A stretch of DNA of 64,000 bases from Lacrimispora sphenoides (GTDB lineage Bacteria; Bacillota; Clostridia; Lachnospirales; Lachnospiraceae), in contig NZ_FOIP01000002.1 in the NCBI RefSeq assembly GCF_900105215.1, positions 1,488,001 to 1,552,000 of the forward strand. Direction: 5' to 3'. The notes under the pieces were generated by a model. It made no database searches, was not told where the DNA came from, and saw only the letters and a list, made by a program, of their open reading frames with translations. The position numbers and the translations under genes are program-made. Shown here one piece after another: positions 36,786-46,200 of this stretch (the first letter of the stretch is position 1; the number at the start of each line of letters is the position of its first letter).

Positions 36786-36828
36786 ACAGGAAATGCCAGC
36801 GACTGCAACAGCCACTGGCATTTCCTGT
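36786..36828 (-). repeat. strong intercistronic hairpin after the binding-protein gene
   Basis: ACAGGAAATGCCAG (36786-36799) and CTGGCATTTCCTGT (36815-36828) form a perfect 14-bp stem with a 15-nt loop. No T run follows on the minus strand, so the operon should continue through it. It can stabilise the 3' end of the binding-protein message. Confidence 0.75.
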
Positions 36829-36841
36829 TAGCTGATCGTAA

Positions 36842-38437
36842 TTATTTGAACAAATCTTTATTTTTCTCGTACCATTCTTGGCGTTCTTTCATCACATCGT
36901 CAAATCCCAGGCCTTTTTTCTCGCTCTCGATTTCGGTAATACCTTCTGCAACGGAATAGCTGGGATCGCTTATCATCTTAGCTTCAATGGAATTCTGGAT
37001 AGAGAAGAAATCGCTGTTATATTTGCTGGACAGCTCGGATGCCGGCAGATATGGGATATCCCTTCTGAACTTATTCTTCGTAGCCGTATCAAGCCCAAGG
37101 GTGCGCAGTTTGGCATATTCCTGGGACAGTTCGTCCTGTGCACTGGTGATTTCGATGTATTTGCCGATATCGTCAATAACTTCACCTGATACAATGGCGT
37201 ATTCCGTCGCATAGTTCAGTTCTCTCTTATTCTTTTCCACGTCGATCTTCTGAGGAATGCCGTCTACCATTTTATAATGTACGCCTTCCGTACCGTAAGT
37301 AGGGCCTTTCCAGCCTTCCTTAAGCATCCAGTCGATGAATTCCAAACATGCTTCCGGATCTTTTGCATTGCGGTTCATGCAGATTATTTTATTTGCAGGC
37401 GGTTCCTGGTAAAGTCCTCCCTTTCCTTCCGGTCCTGCAACAGGTTCCAGAGGGATGAACACGGCTTCCGGAACATTCTTTTTCAGCTCCCTCCACTCAG
37501 ACTCCATGTTGTAACCAGACAACCAGATACCGGCCTTACCTGTAACCACCAGTTCACGCTGACGCTCAAAGTTGGTATCGGTGATGTATTCCGGATCAAT
37601 GATGCCTTCGTTGTACATCTTCTTCAACATGTCAAAACACTGTGCATATTCGTCCGTACCTACCCAATCTTTAAGCTGGCCATCAATGACTTCCATATTC
37701 CCGTCCGGCTGCCCGAACAGGGTCTTCATAATGGAAAGGAAGTTGTAATTAAAGGAAAGCCCGAAGGTATCATCCACCCCATTTTTATCCGGGTCATTCT
37801 TTGTGAATTTATAAGCCACATCATACAGTTCATTCGTGGTGGTCGGTGTCTGAAGCCCTAAATTGTCCAGCCAGTCCTGGCGGATCCAGATGCCGTGGTT
37901 AGCCACGCCTAAAGGCGTCCTGGCTGATGTCATTGCATACATCTTGCCGTCATCTCCAGTCAGATAAGGGACCAGCTCCGGATGTTTTTCCAGATATGCC
38001 TTATATTCTGTGCTGTATTGCTCTATGTACTCATCCACGGGCTGGATGACGCCTTGCTGGATCAGGCTGTCCATAAATGTCTTACCGAATTCCCACACCA
38101 GATCCGGAGCAGAATCACTGGCAAACAAAGCGTTGATCTTTGCTACGGACTCGGTACGGGGCACCGGTATCCAGTTTACCTTTACCGGGCTGTTCTCATT
38201 GATCCAGTTCACCCATCGGTTGTCTTCCATGGTACCTTCTTCTGCGGGACATTGGCCTCGTTCCAAAATCGAGATGGAAATCTCCTTTTTCCCTGAGCCT
38301 TCGGCCTGCTTCGTGGTTTTGCCTCCTGCGGCCCCGGTCCCTCCTGTTGTGGCGCTGCCACCGCCAGAGCAGCCAGCCATTGCCGCTCCTGCTGCCATTG
38401 TAACCGCCAGTGCCAAAGCTGTTAATTTTTTATTCAT
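36842..38437 (-). CDS. LplA/YtcQ-type oligosaccharide-binding lipoprotein
   Basis: Large (531-residue) family 1 binding protein of the kind paired with LplB/LplC permeases. The signal peptide ends in MAGC, with the lipidated Cys near residue 23, followed by a Gly/Ser/Thr-rich spacer. Features such as SILERGQCPAEEGTMEDNRWVNWINE and GPTYGTEGVHYKMVDGIPQKI match this subgroup, which handles longer oligosaccharides. Start: ATG at 38437 after GGGAG; ten extra codons upstream lack a site. In Bacillus the homologous system imports unsaturated rhamnogalacturonan oligosaccharides. Confidence 0.92.
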   Translation of the reverse strand: MNKKLTALALAVTMAAGAAMAGCSGGGSATTGGTGAAGGKTTKQAEGSGKKEISISILERGQCPAEEGTMEDNRWVNWINENSPVKVNWIPVPRTESVAKINALFASDSAPDLVWEFGKTFMDSLIQQGVIQPVDEYIEQYSTEYKAYLEKHPELVPYLTGDDGKMYAMTSARTPLGVANHGIWIRQDWLDNLGLQTPTTTNELYDVAYKFTKNDPDKNGVDDTFGLSFNYNFLSIMKTLFGQPDGNMEVIDGQLKDWVGTDEYAQCFDMLKKMYNEGIIDPEYITDTNFERQRELVVTGKAGIWLSGYNMESEWRELKKNVPEAVFIPLEPVAGPEGKGGLYQEPPANKIICMNRNAKDPEACLEFIDWMLKEGWKGPTYGTEGVHYKMVDGIPQKIDVEKNKRELNYATEYAIVSGEVIDDIGKYIEITSAQDELSQEYAKLRTLGLDTATKNKFRRDIPYLPASELSSKYNSDFFSIQNSIEAKMISDPSYSVAEGITEIESEKKGLGFDDVMKERQEWYEKNKDLFK

Positions 38438-38508
38438 AGCTTCTCCCATCCGCCGCATCTGCGGCATTTATTTTTGTTTTATTTGGACGCATGATTCTCC
38501 TTTAAAAC

Positions 38509-39411
38509 CTAACCCTTGACCGAACCTATCATGGCTCCCTTTACAAAATACTTTTGAAGAAATGGATACACACAGATGATTGGCAGGGTAACCACCATGA
38601 TAGATGCCGCTTTAAAGGTTTCCGCAGCTACTGTGGACTGAACCAATCCTTCACTGCTGCTGACTTCAATCATCTTAGCCGTATCCAGCATCTGCTTTAA
38701 TTTCACCATCATAGGGAATTTGGTGGTAGAGCTTAGGTACAGCATGGGATTGAAATAATTATTCCACCAACCCACGGCATAGAAAAGCACCATTGTTGCA
38801 ATCACCGGTTTGGATACCGGAAGGATCACCCGGCATAAGATCGTAGGCTCATTGGCGCCGTCAATGGCTGCCGCTTCCGATAAACTTTCGGGTACACCCT
38901 CAAAAAATGTCTTCATTACGATCAGGTTATAAGTGCTGATTAATCCCATCAACCACAACCCTGTATAGGTATTCATCAGTTTCAACGATTTAATCAGTAC
39001 GAAATTAGGAATCATGCCGCCGGAAAACAGCATGGTGAATACGATCATTCCTACAAATATCTTCCGCCCCCTTAAGTTTCTTTTGGAAAGGGAATACGCT
39101 GCTAATGTGGTAGTCACAAGGTTCAGGAATGTCCCTACTACCGTAAGCAGGATGGTATTCTTCATGGATGCAAAAATCTGCCCGTCCAGCAGCAGCTGGT
39201 TATAAGCCTCCACATTGAATTCCACCGGCCACAGCACTACTTCTCCGGCTCCCACAGCCCGGCTGGAACTGAAGGATACGGCCAATACATAGAGGAAGGG
39301 ATACAACGCACAGATGGTAAATAAGGTCAGGACCACATAGACCACCGCCAGGAATATCCTTTCTTCCAGGGACTTCTTAACTTTAACTGCTTTTTTAACC
39401 TGTTTTGCCAT
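38509..39411 (-). CDS. ABC sugar permease, LplC/YtcP type
   Basis: Membrane permease with six predicted segments; the EAA loop is LSEAAAIDGANEPTILCRVILP, and the protein ends KGAMIGSVKG as LplC proteins do. An AGAGGAGG ribosome site precedes ATG. It lies 18 bp after the LplB-type gene and ahead of the binding-protein gene. Confidence 0.92.
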   Translation of the reverse strand: MAKQVKKAVKVKKSLEERIFLAVVYVVLTLFTICALYPFLYVLAVSFSSSRAVGAGEVVLWPVEFNVEAYNQLLLDGQIFASMKNTILLTVVGTFLNLVTTTLAAYSLSKRNLRGRKIFVGMIVFTMLFSGGMIPNFVLIKSLKLMNTYTGLWLMGLISTYNLIVMKTFFEGVPESLSEAAAIDGANEPTILCRVILPVSKPVIATMVLFYAVGWWNNYFNPMLYLSSTTKFPMMVKLKQMLDTAKMIEVSSSEGLVQSTVAAETFKAASIMVVTLPIICVYPFLQKYFVKGAMIGSVKG

Positions 39412-39429
39412 TACAATACCTCCTCTCCT

Positions 39430-40365
39430 CTACCATAAGCCTTCGCCGTTGATTTTCTTTGATATCCGGTTGGTGGTGTATACTAAGATGCAGCTTACCG
39501 CCGACTGGAACAGACCGATTGCTGTTGTATAACTGTACTGGGCGCCTTCGATACCGACCCGGTACACATAAGTGCTGATTACCTCCGATACATCGCGGAC
39601 CGCAGGGTTCATCATGACGTATACCTGTTCAAATCCTACATCCATCATGGAGCCCATCCGTAAGATCAGCATGACTACGATGGTGCTCTTTAAGCAGGGG
39701 AGGGTCACATAACGGATCTGTTTCAACTTGCCTGCACCGTCTATGCGGGCCGCCTCATAAAGCTGTGGGTCGATTCCGGTGATGGCTGCCAGATAAATGA
39801 TGGTTCCCCATCCGGCTCCCTGCCAGATACCGGAGATGATGAAGGTAATGGGCCACCAGAACCTGCTGCCCATGAAGTAGATAGGCTGGATTCCAAATAC
39901 ATTTTTCAGTATATGATTGATAATGCCAGAACTGGGTGAGAGAAGTCCAATTAAGATTCCTCCCAGTACCACCCAGGACATGAAGTGAGGCAGATACATG
40001 ATGCTCTGGGTCACCTTCTTAAAGGTCCTGCCCTTCACCTCATTTAAGAATATTGCCAGGATAATGGGCACCGGAAACCCGAACAAAACGCTTCCTGCAT
40101 TCAGCAGCAAAGTATTTCTCAAAATCATATAGAAATTCTTGCCTGTAAATAATCGCTTGAAATGTTCAAGACCGACCCATTCACTTTCAAAAAATCCGGT
40201 GGAAAATTTAAAGTTTTGGAACGCCATAATTGTTCCGAGCATGGGAAGATACTTAAAAATGACAAAATAGGCCATAATTGGGGTCAAAAAAATATACAGC
40301 CATTTATCCCGTCGAATATCCTTGATTAATGGCCTTTTGCTCTCTTTTTTTGATGTGTTTTTCAT
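39430..40365 (-). CDS. ABC sugar permease, LplB/YteP type
   Basis: Membrane permease with six predicted segments; the EAA loop is YEAARIDGAGKLKQIRYVTLP, and the N-terminus has the LplB-like WLYIFLTPIMAYFVIFKYLPM. First gene of an eight-gene operon running to 28731. The start is taken as ATG at 40365; a TTG immediately before it is also possible, and the AGGAG lies rather far upstream (14 bases). No ATPase gene accompanies it. Confidence 0.9.
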   Translation of the reverse strand: MKNTSKKESKRPLIKDIRRDKWLYIFLTPIMAYFVIFKYLPMLGTIMAFQNFKFSTGFFESEWVGLEHFKRLFTGKNFYMILRNTLLLNAGSVLFGFPVPIILAIFLNEVKGRTFKKVTQSIMYLPHFMSWVVLGGILIGLLSPSSGIINHILKNVFGIQPIYFMGSRFWWPITFIISGIWQGAGWGTIIYLAAITGIDPQLYEAARIDGAGKLKQIRYVTLPCLKSTIVVMLILRMGSMMDVGFEQVYVMMNPAVRDVSEVISTYVYRVGIEGAQYSYTTAIGLFQSAVSCILVYTTNRISKKINGEGLW

Positions 40366-40442
40366 CAATATGTATATTTCTCCTTTCTTTTTATTCTTTA
40401 TTTTGTTCTTTTTATCAGATTTGTTATTGCCTTATGGAATCA

Positions 40443-40500
40443 TTATAGCTAATATACGCATATTTGTATCTGCTTATATCGCCATAAAGTATGCGTATAT
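40443..40500 (-). promoter_or_regulatory. promoter and paired operator of the LplB-GH38 operon
   Basis: On the minus strand TATAAT lies at 40448-40443 with only a poor -35 (GATACA) 17 bp upstream. ATATACGCATA (40452-40462) and TATGCGTATAT (40490-40500) are perfect 11-bp inverted copies. The first sits inside the promoter spacer, the second near -60. A weak -35 plus two inverted sites suits control by an AraC-type dimer, perhaps the operon's own regulator. Confidence 0.6.
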
Positions 40501-40604
40501 ACCCATTTTGGTCAAACTATCCAACTGACTGGGATTTTTTATTGAAACTCATATACAAAGTGACTATATCATCCTACCTTTAATCCCTTTGTTTTCAATA
40601 AAAA

Positions 40605-40634
40605 AGGGCACCAATCATTTCTGATTGATGCTCT
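40605..40634 (-). terminator. terminator after the small CxCxxC protein gene
   Basis: AGGGCACCAATCA (40605-40617) pairs with TGATTGATGCTCT (40622-40634), with one mismatch-type wobble. On the minus strand TTTTTT follows. It lies 31 bp past the stop codon at 40666. Confidence 0.85.
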
Positions 40635-40665
40635 GTAATGTGTACTGATTTTTAATTTTATTTTC

Positions 40666-41025
40666 TTATTTAAGAAGGATATCTTTCTTATCAAGAATCG
40701 CTGCTACAGCAGCACAAGCCGGGCAATCACAATATTTCTCTCCGGCAGACTTGATTTCAATTGCATGTGCCGCGATATGCTTCGCAGTGTCCGCACCAAA
40801 AACCTGAATTCCAGCATCAGATTCTGCAAAGCCGATTAAACTGTCAATAGGCATTATATCTGCCTCAAGCTCATCAATATATTTTTTGGTTTCTGCGGCT
40901 TCCCTATCAGTTCCAATAGCGGCCAACCAATTCTGAGCTGCTTCTTTTGCCTCACTGCTACATGATGGAGCACTTACTAATTCGTTTGTTTTTTCAACAA
41001 CATAATTTAATATATCCTTGTCCAT
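40666..41025 (-). CDS. small conserved protein with CxCxxC motif
   Basis: A 119-residue soluble protein of a family common in Clostridia and often labelled 'Hsp90' in databases without resembling that chaperone. The helical N-terminal part (LVSAPSCSSEAKEAAQNWLAAIGT) leads to ELEADIMPIDSLIGFAESDAG and a C-terminal YCDCPACAA, which may bind a metal. Function is unknown. Start: ATG at 41025 with GAAGG nine bases upstream; codons further up lack a site. It follows a YoaP-like gene whose C-terminus also carries a Cys motif. Confidence 0.75.
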   Translation of the reverse strand: MDKDILNYVVEKTNELVSAPSCSSEAKEAAQNWLAAIGTDREAAETKKYIDELEADIMPIDSLIGFAESDAGIQVFGADTAKHIAAHAIEIKSAGEKYCDCPACAAVAAILDKKDILLK

Positions 41026-41101
41026 ATTGTATGCCTTCTTTCTTTGAATTTTTCTATATTTTACCATAGTTCCTTTACCTTTGCAATTCAAAGTTGGTTG
41101 T

Positions 41102-41851
41102 TCATTTTTTGAGTATTCTCTCTAAGTATGCGGCATCTAACAAATTCACTGTCTCAAAATTCCCTTTATAAAACACACCCCAGTTATTGAAAACACAAGG
41201 CAATTCCTTTGCTTTTTGCAGCGTATCCACTTGAATTAAGGATACAGGAATGTCATTTGTATCACAATGTTTTTTTATCATCTCAATGTTTTGACAGACA
41301 TAGGGACATTGCATATCATAATAAATTGTTAGTTCTTTGCTTTCGATTTCTTGGTTTTTAACCTGTTGTGCAAACTTTGGCATTGTTCCGTCAAAAGAGA
41401 GTGCAAGCAATTCATATCCATGATCGGTAGTATCAACAACCTCAAAACCAAACTTCTTTGCAAATGATTGGTCAGAAAGCCAGGCTTTTTGCTTATTTGC
41501 TCCAAGCATACAAACGCCGGATTTTCCCTTTTCTTTCGCATCAGACAAGCAATATTCCATCAGCGATTTCCCATACCCTTGTCCTTTGGCACTGCCAGAT
41601 ACCCATAAGCAATACACATAATAATAGTTGTCGCCAGTTATGGGAACCCAAGCAGTTTCAAGAGGAGCATATTCTATAAAAACTGTGGCCTTTGCATTTG
41701 ACTTTCTAAAGACATGACCTTCATTTAATCGCTCTGAAAGCCATTTCCGCTTTGCGTCAATGCCTTGATGGGGCTTTTTACTGCGGATAATGCAGCATAA
41801 ATGCTCATTGGCAAGATTTTCTGTTGTTAAGTTTACAAAATCAGTATTCAT
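41102..41851 (-). CDS. YoaP-like GNAT N-acetyltransferase
   Basis: A two-part protein of the YoaP type. Residues 1-150 are a GNAT acetyltransferase with the acetyl-CoA loop SGSAKGQGYGKSLMEYCL. The C-terminal part (about 170-249) is the YoaP-specific domain with a thioredoxin-like start, TIYYDMQCPYVCQN, holding a CxxxC pair. The acyl acceptor is unknown. It lies 20 bp after the M20 hydrolase gene and is probably co-transcribed with it. Confidence 0.85.
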   Translation of the reverse strand: MNTDFVNLTTENLANEHLCCIIRSKKPHQGIDAKRKWLSERLNEGHVFRKSNAKATVFIEYAPLETAWVPITGDNYYYVYCLWVSGSAKGQGYGKSLMEYCLSDAKEKGKSGVCMLGANKQKAWLSDQSFAKKFGFEVVDTTDHGYELLALSFDGTMPKFAQQVKNQEIESKELTIYYDMQCPYVCQNIEMIKKHCDTNDIPVSLIQVDTLQKAKELPCVFNNWGVFYKGNFETVNLLDAAYLERILKK

Positions 41852-41871
41852 ATGCGCCCTCGCTTTACGAT

Positions 41872-43098
41872 CTAATTCTTATCAACATGCAATATCGTAT
41901 TTAAAAGTATATTCGCCCCTTTTAAACAGCTTTCTACCGGAGTATATTCTATCTCACAATGGCTATGCCCTCCCACACTTGGCACGAATATCATGGTGGT
42001 GGGAACCAAATCTATAGCAAACTGCGCATCATGACCAGGGCCGCTGTATATTCTACGATTGGAATAGCCGCATTCCTGTGCACTTAATTCCACATAGTCA
42101 ACCAGTTCGGTAGTAAAGCTCACGGTCTTACGTGCCCATGCTTCCTCATAACTCACTTCGCATTGCTCCACAACGCTTGGAATTTTTTTGATAACTTCAA
42201 GTACCTGCTTGATCACTGCGGAATCCTGATGTCTCGCATCCAGGGTGAATTTCACTTCATCCGGTATTATGGTGTGAATATTCGGATGGGCAGAAAACTT
42301 TCCCGTGGTATAAACCAGCTTGCCATCTAACTGGTCCAGCTCATCATGGAGATATTGAATGGTTTTGACTGCAGCATAAAGGGCATCCTTACGGTATTTC
42401 ATAGGTGTTGTTCCTGCATGGCCAGCCTGTCCGGTAAAGGTAAATTCGTAATTGATCATACCGCAGACGCCTTCTACCACTCCTATATCGATCCCTTCTG
42501 CTTCTAATACCGGGCCCTGTTCAATGTGAAGTTCCACCAAAGCCTTTGTTTTGGACGGATCCAGCCGGTTTTCTTCCTTTCCTTTAAATCCGCTTTTATC
42601 CAAAGCCTCTCCGAACGTATACCCTGGAATGTCTTTTGCCTGCGAGGCCAGCATGGTTTCCTTGTTAAATTTTCCACAAACAACACCGGAAGACATCATT
42701 GCCGGTTCAAACCTGGCACCTTCTTCATTGGTCCATACTATAACCGTAATCGGATGCCTGTGAGGTATTTTTTCCTTTACAATGGTTTCTGCCACCTCCA
42801 TTGCTGTTAGGACACCGAGAATCCCATCATAATTGCCGCCCTGGCGTACGGAATCCATATGGGAACCTGATACAATGGCAGGTAAATCTTCTGTTCCGGC
42901 AATGGTTGCATATATATTTGCCATATCGTCGGTTACAATGGAAGCACCGATTGCCTCCATGCGTTTCACGAATTCTTTTCTTGCGGCTAAGGCTTCATCT
43001 GATAAGGAAAATCTGGTAATCCCACCCTTTCCTGTATCTCCAAACCTGCTGAAGGTCTTAATCTTATCTTCCATTCTTTCAAAATTGCACTGAATCAT
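41872..43098 (-). CDS. M20-family amidohydrolase (hydantoinase/carbamoylase type)
   Basis: Zinc-dependent M20 amidohydrolase of the N-carbamoyl-L-amino acid hydrolase / allantoate amidohydrolase group (408 residues). Metal-binding motifs are SGSHMDSVRQGGNYDGILGV and TNEEGARFEPAMMSS; ELHIEQGPVLE and PGHDAQF complete the signature seen in this group. Cytoplasmic. It cleaves N-carbamoyl or ureido groups; the exact substrate is open. Start has AGGAGG seven bases ahead. Confidence 0.88.
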   Translation of the reverse strand: MIQCNFERMEDKIKTFSRFGDTGKGGITRFSLSDEALAARKEFVKRMEAIGASIVTDDMANIYATIAGTEDLPAIVSGSHMDSVRQGGNYDGILGVLTAMEVAETIVKEKIPHRHPITVIVWTNEEGARFEPAMMSSGVVCGKFNKETMLASQAKDIPGYTFGEALDKSGFKGKEENRLDPSKTKALVELHIEQGPVLEAEGIDIGVVEGVCGMINYEFTFTGQAGHAGTTPMKYRKDALYAAVKTIQYLHDELDQLDGKLVYTTGKFSAHPNIHTIIPDEVKFTLDARHQDSAVIKQVLEVIKKIPSVVEQCEVSYEEAWARKTVSFTTELVDYVELSAQECGYSNRRIYSGPGHDAQFAIDLVPTTMIFVPSVGGHSHCEIEYTPVESCLKGANILLNTILHVDKN

Positions 43099-43243
43099 GT
43101 TACATACCTCCTTTTATGTATCACACATGCTGTCGTTTTTTATTCATATCATTGGTTAAGTATACCATAATTGCATAGTCTTAGTCCAATGACTTTATAA
43201 TTTTTCTACGTAATCCTTTCCAGTAAGAACTGGATACAAAAAT

Positions 43244-43283
43244 GGATGCTGCGTAACTAACATTCGTTAGCAAAGCAGCATCC
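43244..43283 (-). terminator. terminator after the PL8 lyase gene
   Basis: GGATGCTGC (43244-43252) and GCAGCATCC (43275-43283) form the outer stem, with a CTAAC/GTTAG inner helix. On the minus strand ATTTTTGT follows. It lies just past the PL8 stop. Confidence 0.85.
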
Positions 43284-43297
43284 ATTGATTTAATTAA

Positions 43298-46200
43298 TTA
43301 TTGATTCCATACTCCATTATTGTCAACCAGCCAGCCATCTGGAGTCTCACCATTCATGTATAACGATCCACGCGGGCGTGAGTAACCTTCTGGCTTTTTA
43401 TATTCCCATTTCTCCTGATTCAGTGCCCAGCCGGATGAACCTTCTGCTTGTGTGGTTAAATAATACCATTTCCCATCTATGCAATTCCAGCCTTCTGCCA
43501 TGACTCCGGATGAATCCAGATAATACCAGGAACCGTCCATCTGATCAAAGACCCAACCTGTCTGCATGGCTCCATCTGAGCTCAGCCAATACCATTTTCC
43601 ATCGACCAGAAGCCAGCCTGTTGCCATATTGCTCTTATCATTGAAATAGTACCACTTTCCGTTCACTTTTTTCCAGACAGAACCTATGTTCGATTCAGAG
43701 TTTCTATCTCTGTCCTGGCTTCCCTCTCCGTCCAGATTAGTTTTCCGGAATTCACCTGTAATATAGGTATCCTGCAGGAGCGGAAACTCATATTTTCCGT
43801 TTTTGTCCGGAGACACTGTCTTTCCGTTAACAGATAGACGTTTTAAACGATATCCAATATCAGGAACCGTCTTTACAATTACTTTTGTTCCCTTTTTTCC
43901 TTCAGAGAGATTGGCAGTAATGCTGCCTCCTTCCAGACTGTCATCTATGGACACTTGAAAGTGTTCTTCTTCTCCTGTGGTACTGTTAATTATTAAGGTC
44001 ACTGTTCCGTTATCCGTTAACACAAATGATATTTTATCTGTTTTGTGATTCCAATAAATGGGTAATTGTCTGGTTTCTCCACCTGACCCCTTAAATGTCG
44101 CAGTAATGGAACTGCTGTCCTTTCCCTGATCAGGAATGTCCATCCACACTTTCACCGGAGCATTTAACGATATAGGCTTTCTATTTCCATACTTATCCTC
44201 CAGCTGAAGCTGAAGCCCGAAGGATTTTCGGAATTCTTCTTCTGTTTCCGATACATTGCCGTCTGTGACCGACATAATTGCAGTACGGATTTCCTGATCA
44301 TCTTCCTCATCTTCAAAGATCCAGAAAGCGGTTGAGGGAGATGCCTTGCTTGCATTGGAGGCAGTCGCTCTTACTGCACTGGAAGGAGTTGCACTGTTTC
44401 CTGTGATTTTAATGGGTATGCTTAACGCAGCCCCTGCAATCTGAATACCAGTAATTTCTGTTTCAGTGGAATCCACTCTGCTGTCTATCATGCAGTCATT
44501 TGCAGCCATCGCAGCCTTATACAGTTCTTCTAATGCGATCAATTGATCCATTAAATACGTTGCCAATTCCTCATTCGAAACGGCAGTTAAGGCATTGACT
44601 GCTGACCTGATGGCTTTTTGTACCTTGTAATCACTGTAATCATCGTTGCTTATCGCCTCTTTTACTGCATCTTCAATAAGAGACTGGACTTTTTGAATGT
44701 TTTTCGGTAATTCTGGTCCCACTTTTCCACCCAAAGATACAAAGGCCTGAAGCTTTATCCCATTTTCCAGTTCAGCAGTCACGTTTAACCGGCTGCTCTC
44801 TTCAAAATCATCAATATCAAGAAAGCCCCCTTCATCGATGCCGGTACCTGATTCTAAAGACTTATCTCCTGTGACCTTCCAGGTAATATTCCCTGCATCA
44901 TTGGTGTAATCATTGACTGCAAAGGTCATACTTTGTCCGGGAGCAAGAGTAACGGCCTGCGGATACAGGGAAGCCGCCAGCTGCATTGTTGCATAAGAAT
45001 TGGAGCCGTTGGTTCCTTTTGCCTGAATGGTAAGCTTTGCTCCGTATTCTGTCAGCTCTGCCTTTACGTTCTCGTCTGATGATAGAATTTCTGTCACAGG
45101 TTTATTTATTTCGATTACAATAGTACCTGTATTTTTCATCGTAGGATCAGAGGCTGAGACAGTTAGAATTCCATTCTCATCTTCTTTTGCCATGAAAGAT
45201 GAAGCACCTTTTATGGAGAAGTCACCAATTTTTGAAGCAGCATCTGTCCATACATTGGCTCCAAGTATATTTTCGGATCTGTCGTAAACAGCCTGCATCT
45301 GTGAAGTGTTTGCCAAGACCGTGATTTGTGGTTCCCTGGAATACTGTTCGGTTTCTTCAGCGGTCATTCCTGGAAGAAGAACATACTCGTATGTGGCATC
45401 TTCAGGATTCTTTCCATGGTCAAACCACATTTCCAGATAGTTCTCTTCCGCTTTTCCATTTGATGTTCCAACCATTGACCAGTTTCCGGCATTCCTTGCT
45501 TTTCTTACCGATATGGTTTGAGAACCGGCAGGGAAATAATAACCGATATCGCTTCCGTCCGTATTCCCTTCCAAATGAGCCCATGAAACATCAGAAAGCG
45601 TAGTTCCTGACACATCCACTTTTCCGTCTACAATATCTTCTAAGGATGCGGACTCAGTCATAAGATCTTTTGGCTCTCCGTTGATGATCAGCGCATTGTC
45701 GCCATCCTGTCTTAAACGCCTGTTTTCAATAATGCTTTCCACCGGATATACTTCTCCGGAATTAGATATGCCGGCTCCAAGACATACGATCTGTTCCCCA
45801 AGCATAAACCAGGATTTCTTAGTAGACAGATTAGGGGAATACATCACGGCAGGAGAACCTTCTCCCTCTTTGACCCGAACTTCTCCTGTTAAAGACATTC
45901 CGTTTATTCCGTCATTTTCTATGCTGCTGCCTCCGACCCAGGATTCCCTTGAACGGAAATCTCCGCCTTGGGCAAAGCCTGAGCTGTCCGGCTGACCGTT
46001 ACCGATATTCTTGGAAACGAGAGTAGTTCCCGCCAACCGGAGGGGATTTACAGTGTTCCAGAAATTTTCTGTATACTGCATGGTATCCTGATTGTATAAG
46101 TAGGTCATACCGCTTCCCTGATGCCAGCCATAACGGTTTTCATGATTCATGATTTCCGTATTCTGAATACGTTCTGAATACATGGATAGAGCCATCAGGA

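Noticed and set aside
36878..38519. Several plus-strand frames of 100-194 codons opposite the LplA-type binding-protein gene
   Set aside because: They are mirror frames of a GC-richer gene, without ribosome sites or recognisable motifs.
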